From Rhodospirillales bacterium (GTDB lineage Bacteria > Pseudomonadota > Alphaproteobacteria > Acetobacterales > Acetobacteraceae): a DNA stretch of 64,000 nt. Location: contig JANXTF010000068.1 of assembly GCA_025352565.1 (NCBI GenBank), positions 52,425 through 116,424 of the forward strand, in the 5' to 3' direction. The position numbers were made by a program, and so were the translations under genes. Every line of letters starts with the position of its first letter. Position 1 is the first letter of the stretch. Below, one piece after another: positions 37,470 through 45,702 of the stretch. Under the pieces are notes generated by a model. That model saw only the letters and a list, made by a program, of their open reading frames with translations, did not search any database and was not told where the DNA came from.

Positions 37470-39384
37470 CGGCCCGGGGAGTTTCGCGACCCTCGGCAGC
37501 TGTTCCGGTGTTCGTGATCCCGTCGCCGTGCACGACAACGGCCGCCAGCGCCAATCGGGCCAAGGCCGGGAGCGACTTCGTGCCCGTGATCCTCATGATC
37601 GAGGCCCGATGGTTCTCCACGGTGCGCTGGCTGATGCCGAGGTCGGCTGCGATGTTCTTGCTCGGATGGCCCGCGAGGACGAGGTCCATGATCTGGTGCT
37701 GCCGCGGCGTGAGGCTGGCGATGTGCTCAGCGGCGCTCACCTGCCACGCCATCAGCTTGGACGAGTCCCGCGATCCTTCCAGCGCACGGTCGATGCTGGC
37801 GAGGAGGCCGGCTGCGCCGATTGGCTTCTCGATGAAGTCCGCGGCACCCGCCTTCATCGCCTGGACGGCCATCGGGACGTCGCTGCTGCCGGTGATCATG
37901 ATGGCGGGCAACGCGTCGCCGTCGGCGCGCAGCCGTTGCAGCAGTTCCAGACCGCCCATCCCGGGAAGATAGGCGTCGATCAGAAGACACCCATCGGACC
38001 CGGGTTCATAGGCCGCCAGGAATGCCTCGCCGGTCGCGAAGCTCCGGACGGTTCGCCCGCAATCCTCGAGCAGCATGCGGATGGTTTCGCGGATGTTGGG
38101 GTCGTCGTCCACGATGAAGATGACGTGGGCGTCAGTCGGCGTGAAGGTGCCTCGGGCGGGGCCAGGCGGGCGTGTGGGACGCGCCTCGTTCGTTGGCCAC
38201 AACGGCGCAATGAGTTCCTGGGTCGCCTGCGCCAACTCCGCAGGCTCGCGCGCCGGTGGGTCATCCGCCACGACAAGAACGGTTCCTGCGAGACGAGCCG
38301 ATTTGATCGGTCCGTCGTGGACTGTGTGGCCGCGGATGGACGGTCCCCGCTGCCGGGGCGCGGCCATCGGGTCACCGAAAGGAACCGGCACCTCGGCGCT
38401 GAAATCGACCGTCTCGGCACGCACGGCGCCAGCCTCGATCTGGTTGTTGTCGAGCAGCGTGCTCAGCATGGCGGACATCGCGCTGACGATATCGTCGAGC
38501 CGGTCGACAAGCTTTGCCGAGACGGTGCCCTCGACCCGCCTCGCGAGCAGCCCTTGCAGCAGCGCCAACGTCTGCAGGGGCTGACGAAGATCGTGGCTGG
38601 CTGCGGCCAGGAAGCGCGACTTGGCGGCGTTGGCCAGTTCGGCGGTTCGCCTGGCGGCCTCCAGCGCCTCCCGCAGGTGGCTGTTCAGCGCCGTCAGCGC
38701 CTCGTTCGCCGACAACGCTGTCTCGTTGATCGCCTTCTGTTCGTCGCCCAAGAATTCCAGGCGGCAAACGGCGCCTTGCAGCTCTGCCCGTGTGGTCCTC
38801 AACTCGCGTTCGAGTTCGGTCACGCGGGGGGCATCGGCCGGAGACGCCGCCTGCCGCGCCTCTGGCTCCGGTTGGTCGACGAAGTGAATGAGCAGCAGTT
38901 CCTCGTCGTCGTTGAGGACGGGACGCACTTCGATGTTGAACGCGAGTTTTCGGCCCTCGTGGATCGTGCGGCCCCCGCTGACGATCACGGGCGCATTGTC
39001 GCGTATCGCCCGCAGGATCGCCGAGCGCAGCGGCGTTCGGAGATTCCCGCCGACCATCGCCAGCACGTCCAGCGTCGCGTGCCCGGGGGCAACCCGCAGG
39101 TAGCGTTCCGTCGGACCCAGGGAAAAGAGATACTCGTGCTTCAGGGTCGTCAGGACGGTGGCCGGGGCATGGGTCGCAAGCGTATGTCGCTGGCAAAGGT
39201 CGGCGAGCGCGGCCTGGCGTGACGGAGGGGCGGTTCGGGCCACGCTCGCCGCCACCCGCGGCGGATCACCATGCGCCGGATCGCCCACGGGCCCCGCCCG
39301 CGGCCCCTGTCTCGGCCGGACTGGCTTGGCCAGGTGCTTGCGACCGTCTGGCATGACCAAATCCCTGGACAGTTGGAAGCCCAT
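37462..39384 (-). CDS. Hybrid kinase/response regulator with FixJ-type HTH, lacking the ATPase domain
   Basis: 640 residues. Residues 65-175 match the PAS-like module of CheB/CheR-fusion kinases (LFSLGPTERYLRVAPGHATL). A coiled coil follows at 185-255, then HisKA with AAASHDLRQPLQTLALL (His near 263). No N-, G1- or G2-box follows. Instead a short Pro-rich stretch holds TVLVVADDPPARE (near 360), the opening strand of a receiver that goes no further. Residues 425-540 are an intact FixJ-like receiver (FIVDDDPNIRET; Asp near 469 in LLIDAYLPG). Residues 555-615 are a LuxR/FixJ HTH (LTPRQHQIMDLVLAG, ISQRTVENHRASIM). Homologous architectures normally carry HATPase_c and a whole first receiver, so two in-frame losses are inferred. 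The HTH may bind the boxes around this region. Confidence 0.88.
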   Translation of the reverse strand: MGFQLSRDLVMPDGRKHLAKPVRPRQGPRAGPVGDPAHGDPPRVAASVARTAPPSRQAALADLCQRHTLATHAPATVLTTLKHEYLFSLGPTERYLRVAPGHATLDVLAMVGGNLRTPLRSAILRAIRDNAPVIVSGGRTIHEGRKLAFNIEVRPVLNDDEELLLIHFVDQPEPEARQAASPADAPRVTELERELRTTRAELQGAVCRLEFLGDEQKAINETALSANEALTALNSHLREALEAARRTAELANAAKSRFLAAASHDLRQPLQTLALLQGLLARRVEGTVSAKLVDRLDDIVSAMSAMLSTLLDNNQIEAGAVRAETVDFSAEVPVPFGDPMAAPRQRGPSIRGHTVHDGPIKSARLAGTVLVVADDPPAREPAELAQATQELIAPLWPTNEARPTRPPGPARGTFTPTDAHVIFIVDDDPNIRETIRMLLEDCGRTVRSFATGEAFLAAYEPGSDGCLLIDAYLPGMGGLELLQRLRADGDALPAIMITGSSDVPMAVQAMKAGAADFIEKPIGAAGLLASIDRALEGSRDSSKLMAWQVSAAEHIASLTPRQHQIMDLVLAGHPSKNIAADLGISQRTVENHRASIMRITGTKSLPALARLALAAVVVHGDGITNTGTAAEGRETPRAAE

Positions 39385-39542
39385 GCTGCCTCGTCGTCAG
39401 GTCTAACACATATCCGTGCGTCAAGGGTGAGAGCGACGGCACCGCACTCAGCTCTTGAAATTTGAGCTGAAACGGCCCGAGCATTGTGCGAAATTTTCGG
39501 GGAAGGGCTCCGGTACTTACCATTCTCGCCGTAATATACCCG

Positions 39543-40139
39543 TCATGCGCGCGGGCCGCGCGAAGTAGGTGGCGCTGTCGCCACCACGACCATTGCCGGG
39601 CGCAGCAGGCGCCCGTTGAGCGTCCAGGCCGGCGTCCAGGCCTGCAGCACGGTGCCGGGTGGATGGTCCGCCGAAACATGCTGATCCATCGCCTGATGAA
39701 GGTCAGGGTCGAAGGTCGACCCCACCGGGTCGTGCCGCATGATGCCGTTTCGCTCCAACAAGTCGACGAAGCTGCGCTCGATGCTGCTGAATCCGCCGCG
39801 CAGTCGGGTGACGATCTCCGGCTCCCGCTCGGATCGGGGAGGCAGGCTGGCCACCCCGCGCTGAAGGTTTTCGGCCGCCTCCGCGACATCGGCCGCGAAT
39901 TTCTGGACCGCGAACCGCCGGGTCTCGTCGATGTCGCGTCGGGCTCGTGCGCGCACATTGGCGACTTCCGCCTCCGAGCGCATCCAGCGGTCGCGCATTT
40001 GGCTGAGTTCCAACTCCAGGTCGGCGCAACGCGCATCGTTTGACGGCACGACCGGCAGCTGCGCTGCGGGAATGCTCGCCTCCGGCGTCGCCTTGCCAGG
40101 GCGGTCGCTGGAGGGGGCGGCTTTGATTTCGATGTTCAT
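39543..40139 (-). CDS. grpE: GrpE-like nucleotide exchange factor
   Basis: Co-chaperone releasing ADP from DnaK; 198 residues. ATG 40139 opens MNIEIKAAPSS; a coiled coil (LELELSQMRDRWMRSEAEVANVRARARRD broken at Pro-free helices) leads to the four-helix region with FAADVAEAAENLQRG. The C-terminal beta-wing carries FDPDLHQAMDQHVSADHPPGTV, the family signature in diverged form. It is probably a second, stress-linked GrpE, since it sits with cbpM/cbpA rather than dnaK. A recurrent box lies about 106 bases upstream. Confidence 0.82.
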   Translation of the reverse strand: MNIEIKAAPSSDRPGKATPEASIPAAQLPVVPSNDARCADLELELSQMRDRWMRSEAEVANVRARARRDIDETRRFAVQKFAADVAEAAENLQRGVASLPPRSEREPEIVTRLRGGFSSIERSFVDLLERNGIMRHDPVGSTFDPDLHQAMDQHVSADHPPGTVLQAWTPAWTLNGRLLRPAMVVVATAPPTSRGPRA

Positions 40140-40244
40140 GGCGCGGTCCGGTCGCCTTTGCGGGTTCGAGAAGGTGGTTCGGCTCGGGCGTCGGGATGGC
40201 AACGAACCCGATGCCTGGCGGAGACGAACCCGCCGGGAGCAGGT

Positions 40245-40259
40245 TTGGAAACTATCCTG
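40245..40259 (-). promoter_or_regulatory. FixJ-like box 6 (CAGGATAGTTTCCAA), upstream of grpE
   Basis: Weaker variant keeping TAGTTTCC. It overlaps the TAG stop of cbpM (40252-40254), the same arrangement as boxes 5 and 7, and points to grpE. Confidence 0.4.
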
Positions 40260-40584
40260 AGCCTGATTTCGCGAGATCCCGCGCCAATGCCTGACGGATT
40301 TCGTCCGGCACCGTCCGTTCGATCGCCGTTCCAAGTTCCCGCATGCGGCGGCGCAGGTCGTACAATTGGTCGAGCAACATGAGCACGACAGGCAGAGCGT
40401 CCTCGTCGATCTGCAACTCGTCCCGCAATTCCTGGATCAGCCGGATGCGCGCCACGTCGACCTCGACAAAGACGTAGGCATTGCCGTCATGGCCCGGCCG
40501 CACCCAGTCATTGCCGATCCATCGTTCGAGGTCGGGAAGTCGCAGGCCCGGAATCTCCGCGGTCAGAAGCTCGATGCCGATCAT
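40252..40584 (-). CDS. cbpM: CbpM-like chaperone modulator
   Basis: 110-residue MerR-fold modulator of CbpA: it blocks the J-domain and tunes DNA binding of CbpA. It has LRLPDLERWIGNDWVRP (helix and wing) and a C-terminal coiled segment with LLDQLYDLRRRMRELG. ATG 40584 overlaps the cbpA stop by four bases, the usual cbpA-cbpM order. It ends inside box 6. Confidence 0.85.
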   Translation of the reverse strand: MIGIELLTAEIPGLRLPDLERWIGNDWVRPGHDGNAYVFVEVDVARIRLIQELRDELQIDEDALPVVLMLLDQLYDLRRRMRELGTAIERTVPDEIRQALARDLAKSGSG

Positions 40585-41489
40585 GCGCCCGCCTCGATCA
40601 CGTCCGTCTCCATCGCTTGCCGCGGGTCGGCCGGATGCTCCGGCTTCCAATGCCGCAGGAACTCCATCAGCCCCGGGTCCGGCTTTCCAAGCGTCACGCG
40701 CAGGGTGGCATAAAGGTCGCCTGGGGCCTTTCCGCCGTGCGCTGGCACGCCGCGTCCCCGCAGCCGCAACTCCGTGCCGCTGTCGGAACCCGCCGGGATG
40801 CGCATGCGCACCGGACCGCCTGGCGTTGGCACCTCGACCAATCCACCCAGTGCTGCTTCCGGCAGGGAGACCGGCAAGACGAGCCGGATGTCGGAGCCGT
40901 CGCGCTGGTAGAACCGATGGGCCGTGACGTGAATCTCGATCAGGGCGTCCCCGTGGCTGCCGCCCTGGGCGCCCCCGCCGCCTTGGCCGCGCAAGCGCAA
41001 GATGTGTCCTTCCGACGTGCCTACCGGAATTTTCACGTCGAGCGTGCGGCCGTCGGGCAGCGTGAGGCGCCGGGTCGCGCCGTTCACCGCATCGAGGAAA
41101 TCGGCGACGAGCGTGTAATGCTGGTCGGCGCCGCGCTGTGGGCCAGACGGGCGGCGGTCTCCGCGGAACATCGTGCCGAAGATGTCGCCGAACTCGTCTG
41201 CGCTCCACCCCTCCGCCTGCGGGGCAGCGCGGCCATACCGACGACCGGGTTCGCCTGCGGCATAGTCTCTGTAGGGAGGCGGCCGGGCCCGCTCCTGACC
41301 TTCGGCGTCGATCTCGCCGTTGTCGAAACGGGTGCGTTTCTCGGGGTCCGACAGCAGTTGGTTGGCGGCGGCGATCACCTTGAAGCGGCTCTCGGCCTCG
41401 GCGTTGCCCGGATTCAGATCGGGATGGTGACGTTTCGCCAACTTGCGATAGGCGCGGCTGATGGCGGCCGGAGTGGCGTCTCGGGCCAC
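40581..41489 (-). CDS. cbpA: CbpA-like DnaJ co-chaperone; canonical start codon missing
   Basis: J-domain co-chaperone and nucleoid-associated type; at least 302 residues. It shows AYRKLAKRHHPDLNPG with the HPD tripeptide, a Gly/Arg-rich linker, and two C-terminal beta-domains with LPDGRTLDVKIPVGTSEG and LRLRGRGVP; there is no zinc finger. The first canonical start, GTG 41489, lies inside the J-domain. In the same frame upstream the normal J-domain start ADPYTTLGVARD continues to about 41516, but no ATG, GTG or TTG occurs before a stop near 41640. Either a rare start such as ATC 41531 (GGAG at nine bases) is used, or the 5' end is mutated. Coordinates here use the GTG. Confidence 0.8.
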   Translation of the reverse strand: MARDATPAAISRAYRKLAKRHHPDLNPGNAEAESRFKVIAAANQLLSDPEKRTRFDNGEIDAEGQERARPPPYRDYAAGEPGRRYGRAAPQAEGWSADEFGDIFGTMFRGDRRPSGPQRGADQHYTLVADFLDAVNGATRRLTLPDGRTLDVKIPVGTSEGHILRLRGQGGGGAQGGSHGDALIEIHVTAHRFYQRDGSDIRLVLPVSLPEAALGGLVEVPTPGGPVRMRIPAGSDSGTELRLRGRGVPAHGGKAPGDLYATLRVTLGKPDPGLMEFLRHWKPEHPADPRQAMETDVIEAGA

Positions 41490-41677
41490 GCCGAGCGTCG
41501 TATACGGATCGGCGGTGTCTGCCTGGGCGATGGGATGAAACTCCGATGTCCAAAAAGCACGAGCAGCCTTGGAATGCGAGGCGACCTCAGAGGCCTTTTT
41601 CCCACGTTGCGGGCGATGCGGCGCCTGCCGCCATCATGCCCATGACGGCGGGCACGGCGAGCCCCGCATCCGGCGGT

Positions 41678-42235
41678 TCATGCGCCCGCCGCGAAGAGGT
41701 TCGCCGCTGGCGGGGTCGTCGCGGCACCATGCACGTCCAGTCGCGTATGGCCTGCGCCGCTCAGGATGGCCTTGGCGTGAACCACCTCCTCTGACGGGCC
41801 ATGCGCCATGACAAGAAAGTTGTCCGCGGCGATGGCCGTCTCATACTCGATCACGCTGTCCCTGGGCACGCCGATGCTGGAGAGCGCCGCACCGAGTGCG
41901 CCCAGGCCACCCACGACGATGGCGCCTTCAAGTGCGGAGATCAGGGCTGCCGTGAGGAAGCCGAGCACGATCACCGGCCCGACCAGCGGCGTCGTCAGAA
42001 ACACGCCGCCGAAGAACAAGCCCCAAAGCCCACCCCAGAAGGCACCACGGGTGCCCCAGAACCTGATCCGGTCGCCGGTATTGTAGAAGCCGACCACCTG
42101 CTCCTCGGTGTGGTAGCCCTTGCCGACGATGCTGAGACTCTTCATCGCAAGACCGCCGGCAGTGAGCTTCTTAACCGCGGCTTCCGCGGCGGCGTGATCC
42201 GCGACCACGGCGACCACCGTGTCATGTTTGATCAT
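41678..42235 (-). CDS. Stress-associated membrane protein (general stress 17M-like N-terminus)
   Basis: 185 residues. Residues 1-60 form a ferredoxin-like general-stress fold (VVAVVADHAAAEAAVKKL, then KSLSIVGKGYHTEEQVVGFY). Two hydrophobic segments follow near 75-130 (FWGGLWGLFFGGVFL, VIVLGFLTAALISAL, Gly-rich IVVGGLGALGAAL). The C-terminus repeats the alpha/beta motif (DNFLVMAHGPSEEVVHAKAI). ATG 42235 follows GGAAGG; ATG 42250 is an alternative. Its role is probably envelope stress, unproven. Box 7 lies 86 bases upstream. Confidence 0.75.
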   Translation of the reverse strand: MIKHDTVVAVVADHAAAEAAVKKLTAGGLAMKSLSIVGKGYHTEEQVVGFYNTGDRIRFWGTRGAFWGGLWGLFFGGVFLTTPLVGPVIVLGFLTAALISALEGAIVVGGLGALGAALSSIGVPRDSVIEYETAIAADNFLVMAHGPSEEVVHAKAILSGAGHTRLDVHGAATTPPAANLFAAGA

Positions 42236-42320
42236 CGTTCTACCTTCCATATCCGGGGGAGCGGCTCGGTGGCCGAAGTATCGTTTGCACGGTATGGTGC
42301 GGCGATCCCGCGTGGGGAGC

Positions 42321-42335
42321 CTCGGAAACTACTCA
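42321..42335 (-). promoter_or_regulatory. FixJ-like box 7 (CTGAGTAGTTTCCGA), upstream of the stress membrane protein
   Basis: Exact 15-mer on the minus strand. It contains the TAG stop (42329-42331) of the alcohol dehydrogenase remnant, mirroring box 5. Confidence 0.55.
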
Positions 42336-42855
42336 GCCCGGCCCAATGACGGGACCAGCACGGCGGCGCCCGCGAACCGGCCGGCACGGAGGTCGGCAAG
42401 GGCCTCGTTCGCCTGAAGGAGCCCATAGCGGGTGATCCTGGTGACGATGCCGATCGCGGGCGCGAGGCGCAGGAAGTCGATCCCGTCCTGCCGAGTGAGG
42501 TTTGCAACCGAGAGAAGTTCCCGTTCCTCCCAGAGAAGTCGGTATGCAAAACTCGGTATGTCGCTCATGTGGTGTGGCCAAGCCAGGGAACGCCGACGCG
42601 TTCACCCAACCGCAACCCCCCGGCCTGCGAACCATCGACGCCGGGTCCGATCCTGTCGATCCGCCCAACGATCTCGTGCCCGGGTATGATCGGCAGTTTC
42701 GGGCCAGGCAAGTCACCGTCCACGACATGCAGATCGGTGCGGCAGACACCGCAGGCGCCGACCTTAACCCTGATCTCGCCCGGCCCAGGCAGCCGGTCTT
42801 GGAGTTCGGTGGGTTCCAGCGCCGTCCGCAGGGATTTCAGCACCATCGCCAGCAT
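42329..42855 (-). pseudogene. Zinc alcohol dehydrogenase with internal deletion
   Basis: The 5' part (42855 to 42565) encodes a normal MDR-family N-terminus: KVGACGVCRTDLHVVDGDL with the catalytic-zinc Cys, IIPGHEIVGRID with His-Glu, and VGVPWLGHT. It then hits TGA at once. Overlapping in another frame, ATG 42568 begins the normal family C-terminus (YRLLWEERELLSVANLTRQD, then LRAGRFAGAAVLVP). The middle 180 or so residues, including structural zinc site and NAD-binding Rossmann fold, are gone and the frames do not match. No active enzyme can result. It follows uspA by 13 bases, so it was once the second gene of that operon. Confidence 0.85.
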
Positions 42856-42868
42856 GGGGGAAATCGGG

Positions 42869-43696
42869 TCAGTGCGAGAGGAGCGCGGACCGGGCAGCAT
42901 GGCGCAGCATGTTACGGGTGACGCCCCCAAGCGCCCATTCCCGGAGCCGACTATGTCCGTACGCGCCCGCGACGACGATATCCGCGCTCCGCTCTTCTGC
43001 CATGTCGGCCAACCCCGTTGCGTCGTCGCCAGTAGCCAGGCTTGCGTGCGTGTCCGCTGCGATGCCATGTCGTCCGAGCCAGCCGGCAACATCTTCGAGG
43101 TGCGATCGGGCCGCGCTCAGATCGTCTTCGGGCGCGATCGCGACGACACTGACGTGACTGGCCCTTTTCAGCAGCGGGAGAGCGTCCGCTACGGCACGGC
43201 GCGCCTCGCGCGTGTCCTTCCAGCCGACGACCACCCGCTCCATCCGGAGCGGCGCCGGTGCGGGCGCCACGAGGAGTACCGGCCGCCCGACCTGCATGAC
43301 GAGATCGCCGGTGCGGATTTGCCGCGCTGCGTTGAACGACCCCTCGGGCGTGGCATTAGTTAAGACGAGGTCGGCCCGGCGCGCCTCGTTTGCAAGATGA
43401 TCGGCAAGCGGCGTGATCAGAACCGCCGAGCGCCAGTCCAGAACCCGCGATTCCTTTCCAAACGCGTCTCGGAACTCCGCCTCGGCCTCCGCGATTTCCT
43501 TCGCGATCTCCTGGCTGTCCTGTTCGAGGATATCGCCGTAGGCGTAGCCATCCCCGTACACGAGCTGGAGCGGAGTGCAGGCGGTGCTCCCGATCACCCT
43601 GGCCTGGAACCGCTCAGCCACGACGCTTGCCGCTTGCAGCAGGTGCGCGTTCGAACGGCCCGCTTCCAGGTTCACGAGTATCGTCGTGTAGGTCAT
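42869..43696 (-). CDS. Tandem universal stress protein (UspA family)
   Basis: 275 residues, two Usp folds. The first (1-145) opens TTILVNLEAGRSNAHLLQ. The second (150-275) has MERVVVGWKDTREARRAV and the ATP-binding signature GAYGHSRLREWALGGVTRNML in its usual place near the C-terminus. The first half lacks the G-2x-G-9x-G motif, so only one half is likely to bind nucleotide. Box 8 lies 139 bases upstream. Confidence 0.92.
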   Translation of the reverse strand: MTYTTILVNLEAGRSNAHLLQAASVVAERFQARVIGSTACTPLQLVYGDGYAYGDILEQDSQEIAKEIAEAEAEFRDAFGKESRVLDWRSAVLITPLADHLANEARRADLVLTNATPEGSFNAARQIRTGDLVMQVGRPVLLVAPAPAPLRMERVVVGWKDTREARRAVADALPLLKRASHVSVVAIAPEDDLSAARSHLEDVAGWLGRHGIAADTHASLATGDDATGLADMAEERSADIVVAGAYGHSRLREWALGGVTRNMLRHAARSALLSH

Positions 43697-44061
43697 GTTT
43701 GGTTCTCCTCGGGCGGGTGATCCTGGCCGGCCTCAACAGGCGGCCAGGAGGCCAGTGCATTCCATCAGCCAGCAGCACAATCGTTCCATGTTGCCAAACT
43801 GGACGATACAAGGCGCGGGTCCGCGGACGCAGCATCGGAAAATACTCAGCGGATTTGTGCCGGAATACCCGACCTGCACCCGATGTGACGATGTAGCCGG
43901 CGCCCGCGCCACCGCGAATGATGTCGGCGCTGCCGAGCGGGCGTTGTCACCCATGAGGCCGGGCCGTCCTTGCGGGTCGATTTCCGGTCTCGGGCTGGTC
44001 GACCGGGTCGCCCGCGAGGCCCATGACGCTCGGGGAATGAGCGTCAGGTTTGGACCATGAG
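43697..44061. other. Intergenic region upstream of uspA
   Basis: 365 bases holding box 8. I see no reading frame with a recognisable product, no hairpin-plus-T terminator for the preceding solute-binding protein gene and no repeat. Confidence 0.6.
43835..43849 (-). promoter_or_regulatory. FixJ-like box 8 (CTGAGTATTTTCCGA), upstream of uspA
   Basis: Same 14-mer as box 1, on the minus strand, 138 bases before the uspA ATG and in non-coding DNA. Confidence 0.55.
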
Positions 44062-45645
44062 TCAGGCCGGCTTCAGGCCCCACGGGTATGGCGCGCTGCC
44101 CTCGCGCATGCCGGTGAGGTTGCCGCGGTACATCGTGCGCACGAAGGCCTGGCCGAGCGGGATGGAGCCGACCCCCTCCAACGCCGCCTTGTTGATCGCC
44201 CTGGCCAGCCGCACGCGCCCGGCCTCGTCGGGCGCGGTGAGCCAGTTGGCGACCATTTCCTCGACCTGCGGGCTTTCCCACCAGCCGAACCAACCGTCCT
44301 TGCCCAAGCCGCGCACGGTGCTGGATGTGGCCGGTGTGGCCCAGGCGGTGCCGGAGCCCCAGGTATGGAAAATGCTCCAGCCGCCCTTGTCCACCGGCTC
44401 GCGCGAGGTGCGGCGCTGGATCACGGTTCCCCAGTCGCTCTCCATCAGATCCACGTTCATGCCGGCCCGCTTCAAAGCGTCGAACGTGACCTGCCCGAGC
44501 GGGCCGATGGTCGGGAAATCGGTGGGATTGAGGATGACCACGCGCTCGCCCTTATAGCCGGCCGCCTTCAACGCCGCCTTGACCCGGTCCGGGTCGTGCG
44601 GCCCCTTGAGCAACGCGGCGCCATCCTCGGATTCGTACGGCGTGCCGCACGGAAACAGGCTGTAGCAGGTGCGCCAGACGCTCTTGTCCTCGCTGCCATA
44701 GACGGCGCCCATGTAGTCTTCCTGCTCGACCGCCATCATCACCGCGCGGCGGATGGCCTCGTTGTCGAACGGCGCCTGCAGGTTGTTAAGCCGCATCACC
44801 GCGCAGTTGCCCGCCGGGTTCTGGATCATCATCTTGATGTTGGCATCGCGCTTCAGCATCGGGACCAGGTCCGAGGTGGGATTCTCCCACCAATCCACCT
44901 CCCCGTTGCGCAACGCCGCCGCCGCGGTGGCGGCATCGGGGATGATGTTCCACTCGACGCGGTCGTAATACGCGACCTTGGCCCCGGTCGCCCAATCCGG
45001 CGCTTCCGGGCGCGGCACGTAGTCGGTGTTCTTGGCGTAGGCCACCCGGCTGCCGGGGTTGAACTCGCCCGGCAGGAAGCGGTACGGCCCCGAGCCGATC
45101 ACTTCGGTGATAGCGGTGGTCGGCGAAATGCGGGCCAGGCGTTCGGGCATGATGAACGGCACCCGGGAATCGGGCTTGGCCAGCACGTCCAGCAGCAGCG
45201 GGAACGGCTTGGACAGACGGATCTCCATCGTGCGGTCATCCACCGCGACCCAGCGGTCGACCACGCGGCCGAGCAGCTTGCCGAACTCGTCCGCCGCGCA
45301 GAACCGTTGCAGGCTGGCGATGCAATCCACCGACCGCACCGGCGTGCCGTCGTGGAATTTCAGTCCGTCGCGCAGCTTGATGCGCCACACCAGCCCGTCG
45401 GCCGAGGTTTCGTGCCCCTCCGCCATCTGCGGCTTCGGCACCATCTTGCCGGTAACGGCATACAGAGTGTCGTAAACGTAATAGCCGTGGTTCGCGGTGA
45501 CCGTCGCGGTGGTCCAGATCGGGTCCAGCGAAACCAGGTTGGATTGCGGGATGAACCGCAGCGTGGTGGCGCGCGATGGCTGCGCGATGGATGGTGCCGC
45601 GAGGAGGGAGGCGGCGGCGGTTCCGAGCAATGTGCGGCGGCGCAT
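44062..45645 (-). CDS. ABC transporter solute-binding protein, family 5 (dipeptide/oligopeptide type)
   Basis: 527 residues, periplasmic. The signal MRRRTLLGTAAASLLAAPSI has a twin-arginine look (RRRTLL), cleaved after IAQ. The family 5 signature LVWRIKLRDGLKFHDGTPV is near residue 85, and the hinge segment IGSGPYRFLPGEFNPG near 165. No permease or ATPase genes are adjacent. It is paralogous to the protein encoded at 47691 and 18% or so longer than neither. It is separated by 57 bases from the upstream M81 gene on the same strand, so co-transcription is likely. Confidence 0.9.
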   Translation of the reverse strand: MRRRTLLGTAAASLLAAPSIAQPSRATTLRFIPQSNLVSLDPIWTTATVTANHGYYVYDTLYAVTGKMVPKPQMAEGHETSADGLVWRIKLRDGLKFHDGTPVRSVDCIASLQRFCAADEFGKLLGRVVDRWVAVDDRTMEIRLSKPFPLLLDVLAKPDSRVPFIMPERLARISPTTAITEVIGSGPYRFLPGEFNPGSRVAYAKNTDYVPRPEAPDWATGAKVAYYDRVEWNIIPDAATAAAALRNGEVDWWENPTSDLVPMLKRDANIKMMIQNPAGNCAVMRLNNLQAPFDNEAIRRAVMMAVEQEDYMGAVYGSEDKSVWRTCYSLFPCGTPYESEDGAALLKGPHDPDRVKAALKAAGYKGERVVILNPTDFPTIGPLGQVTFDALKRAGMNVDLMESDWGTVIQRRTSREPVDKGGWSIFHTWGSGTAWATPATSSTVRGLGKDGWFGWWESPQVEEMVANWLTAPDEAGRVRLARAINKAALEGVGSIPLGQAFVRTMYRGNLTGMREGSAPYPWGLKPA

Positions 45646-45702
45646 CTGCTTCTCCCTTGTTTTGCGGGACGCTACGTGGTTTCCGCAGCGCCGCGCAACA
45701 CG

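Noticed and set aside
41546..41794. 82-codon plus-strand frame between cbpA and the stress gene
   Set aside because: No ribosome site or domain; it overlaps the end of the stress gene antisense.
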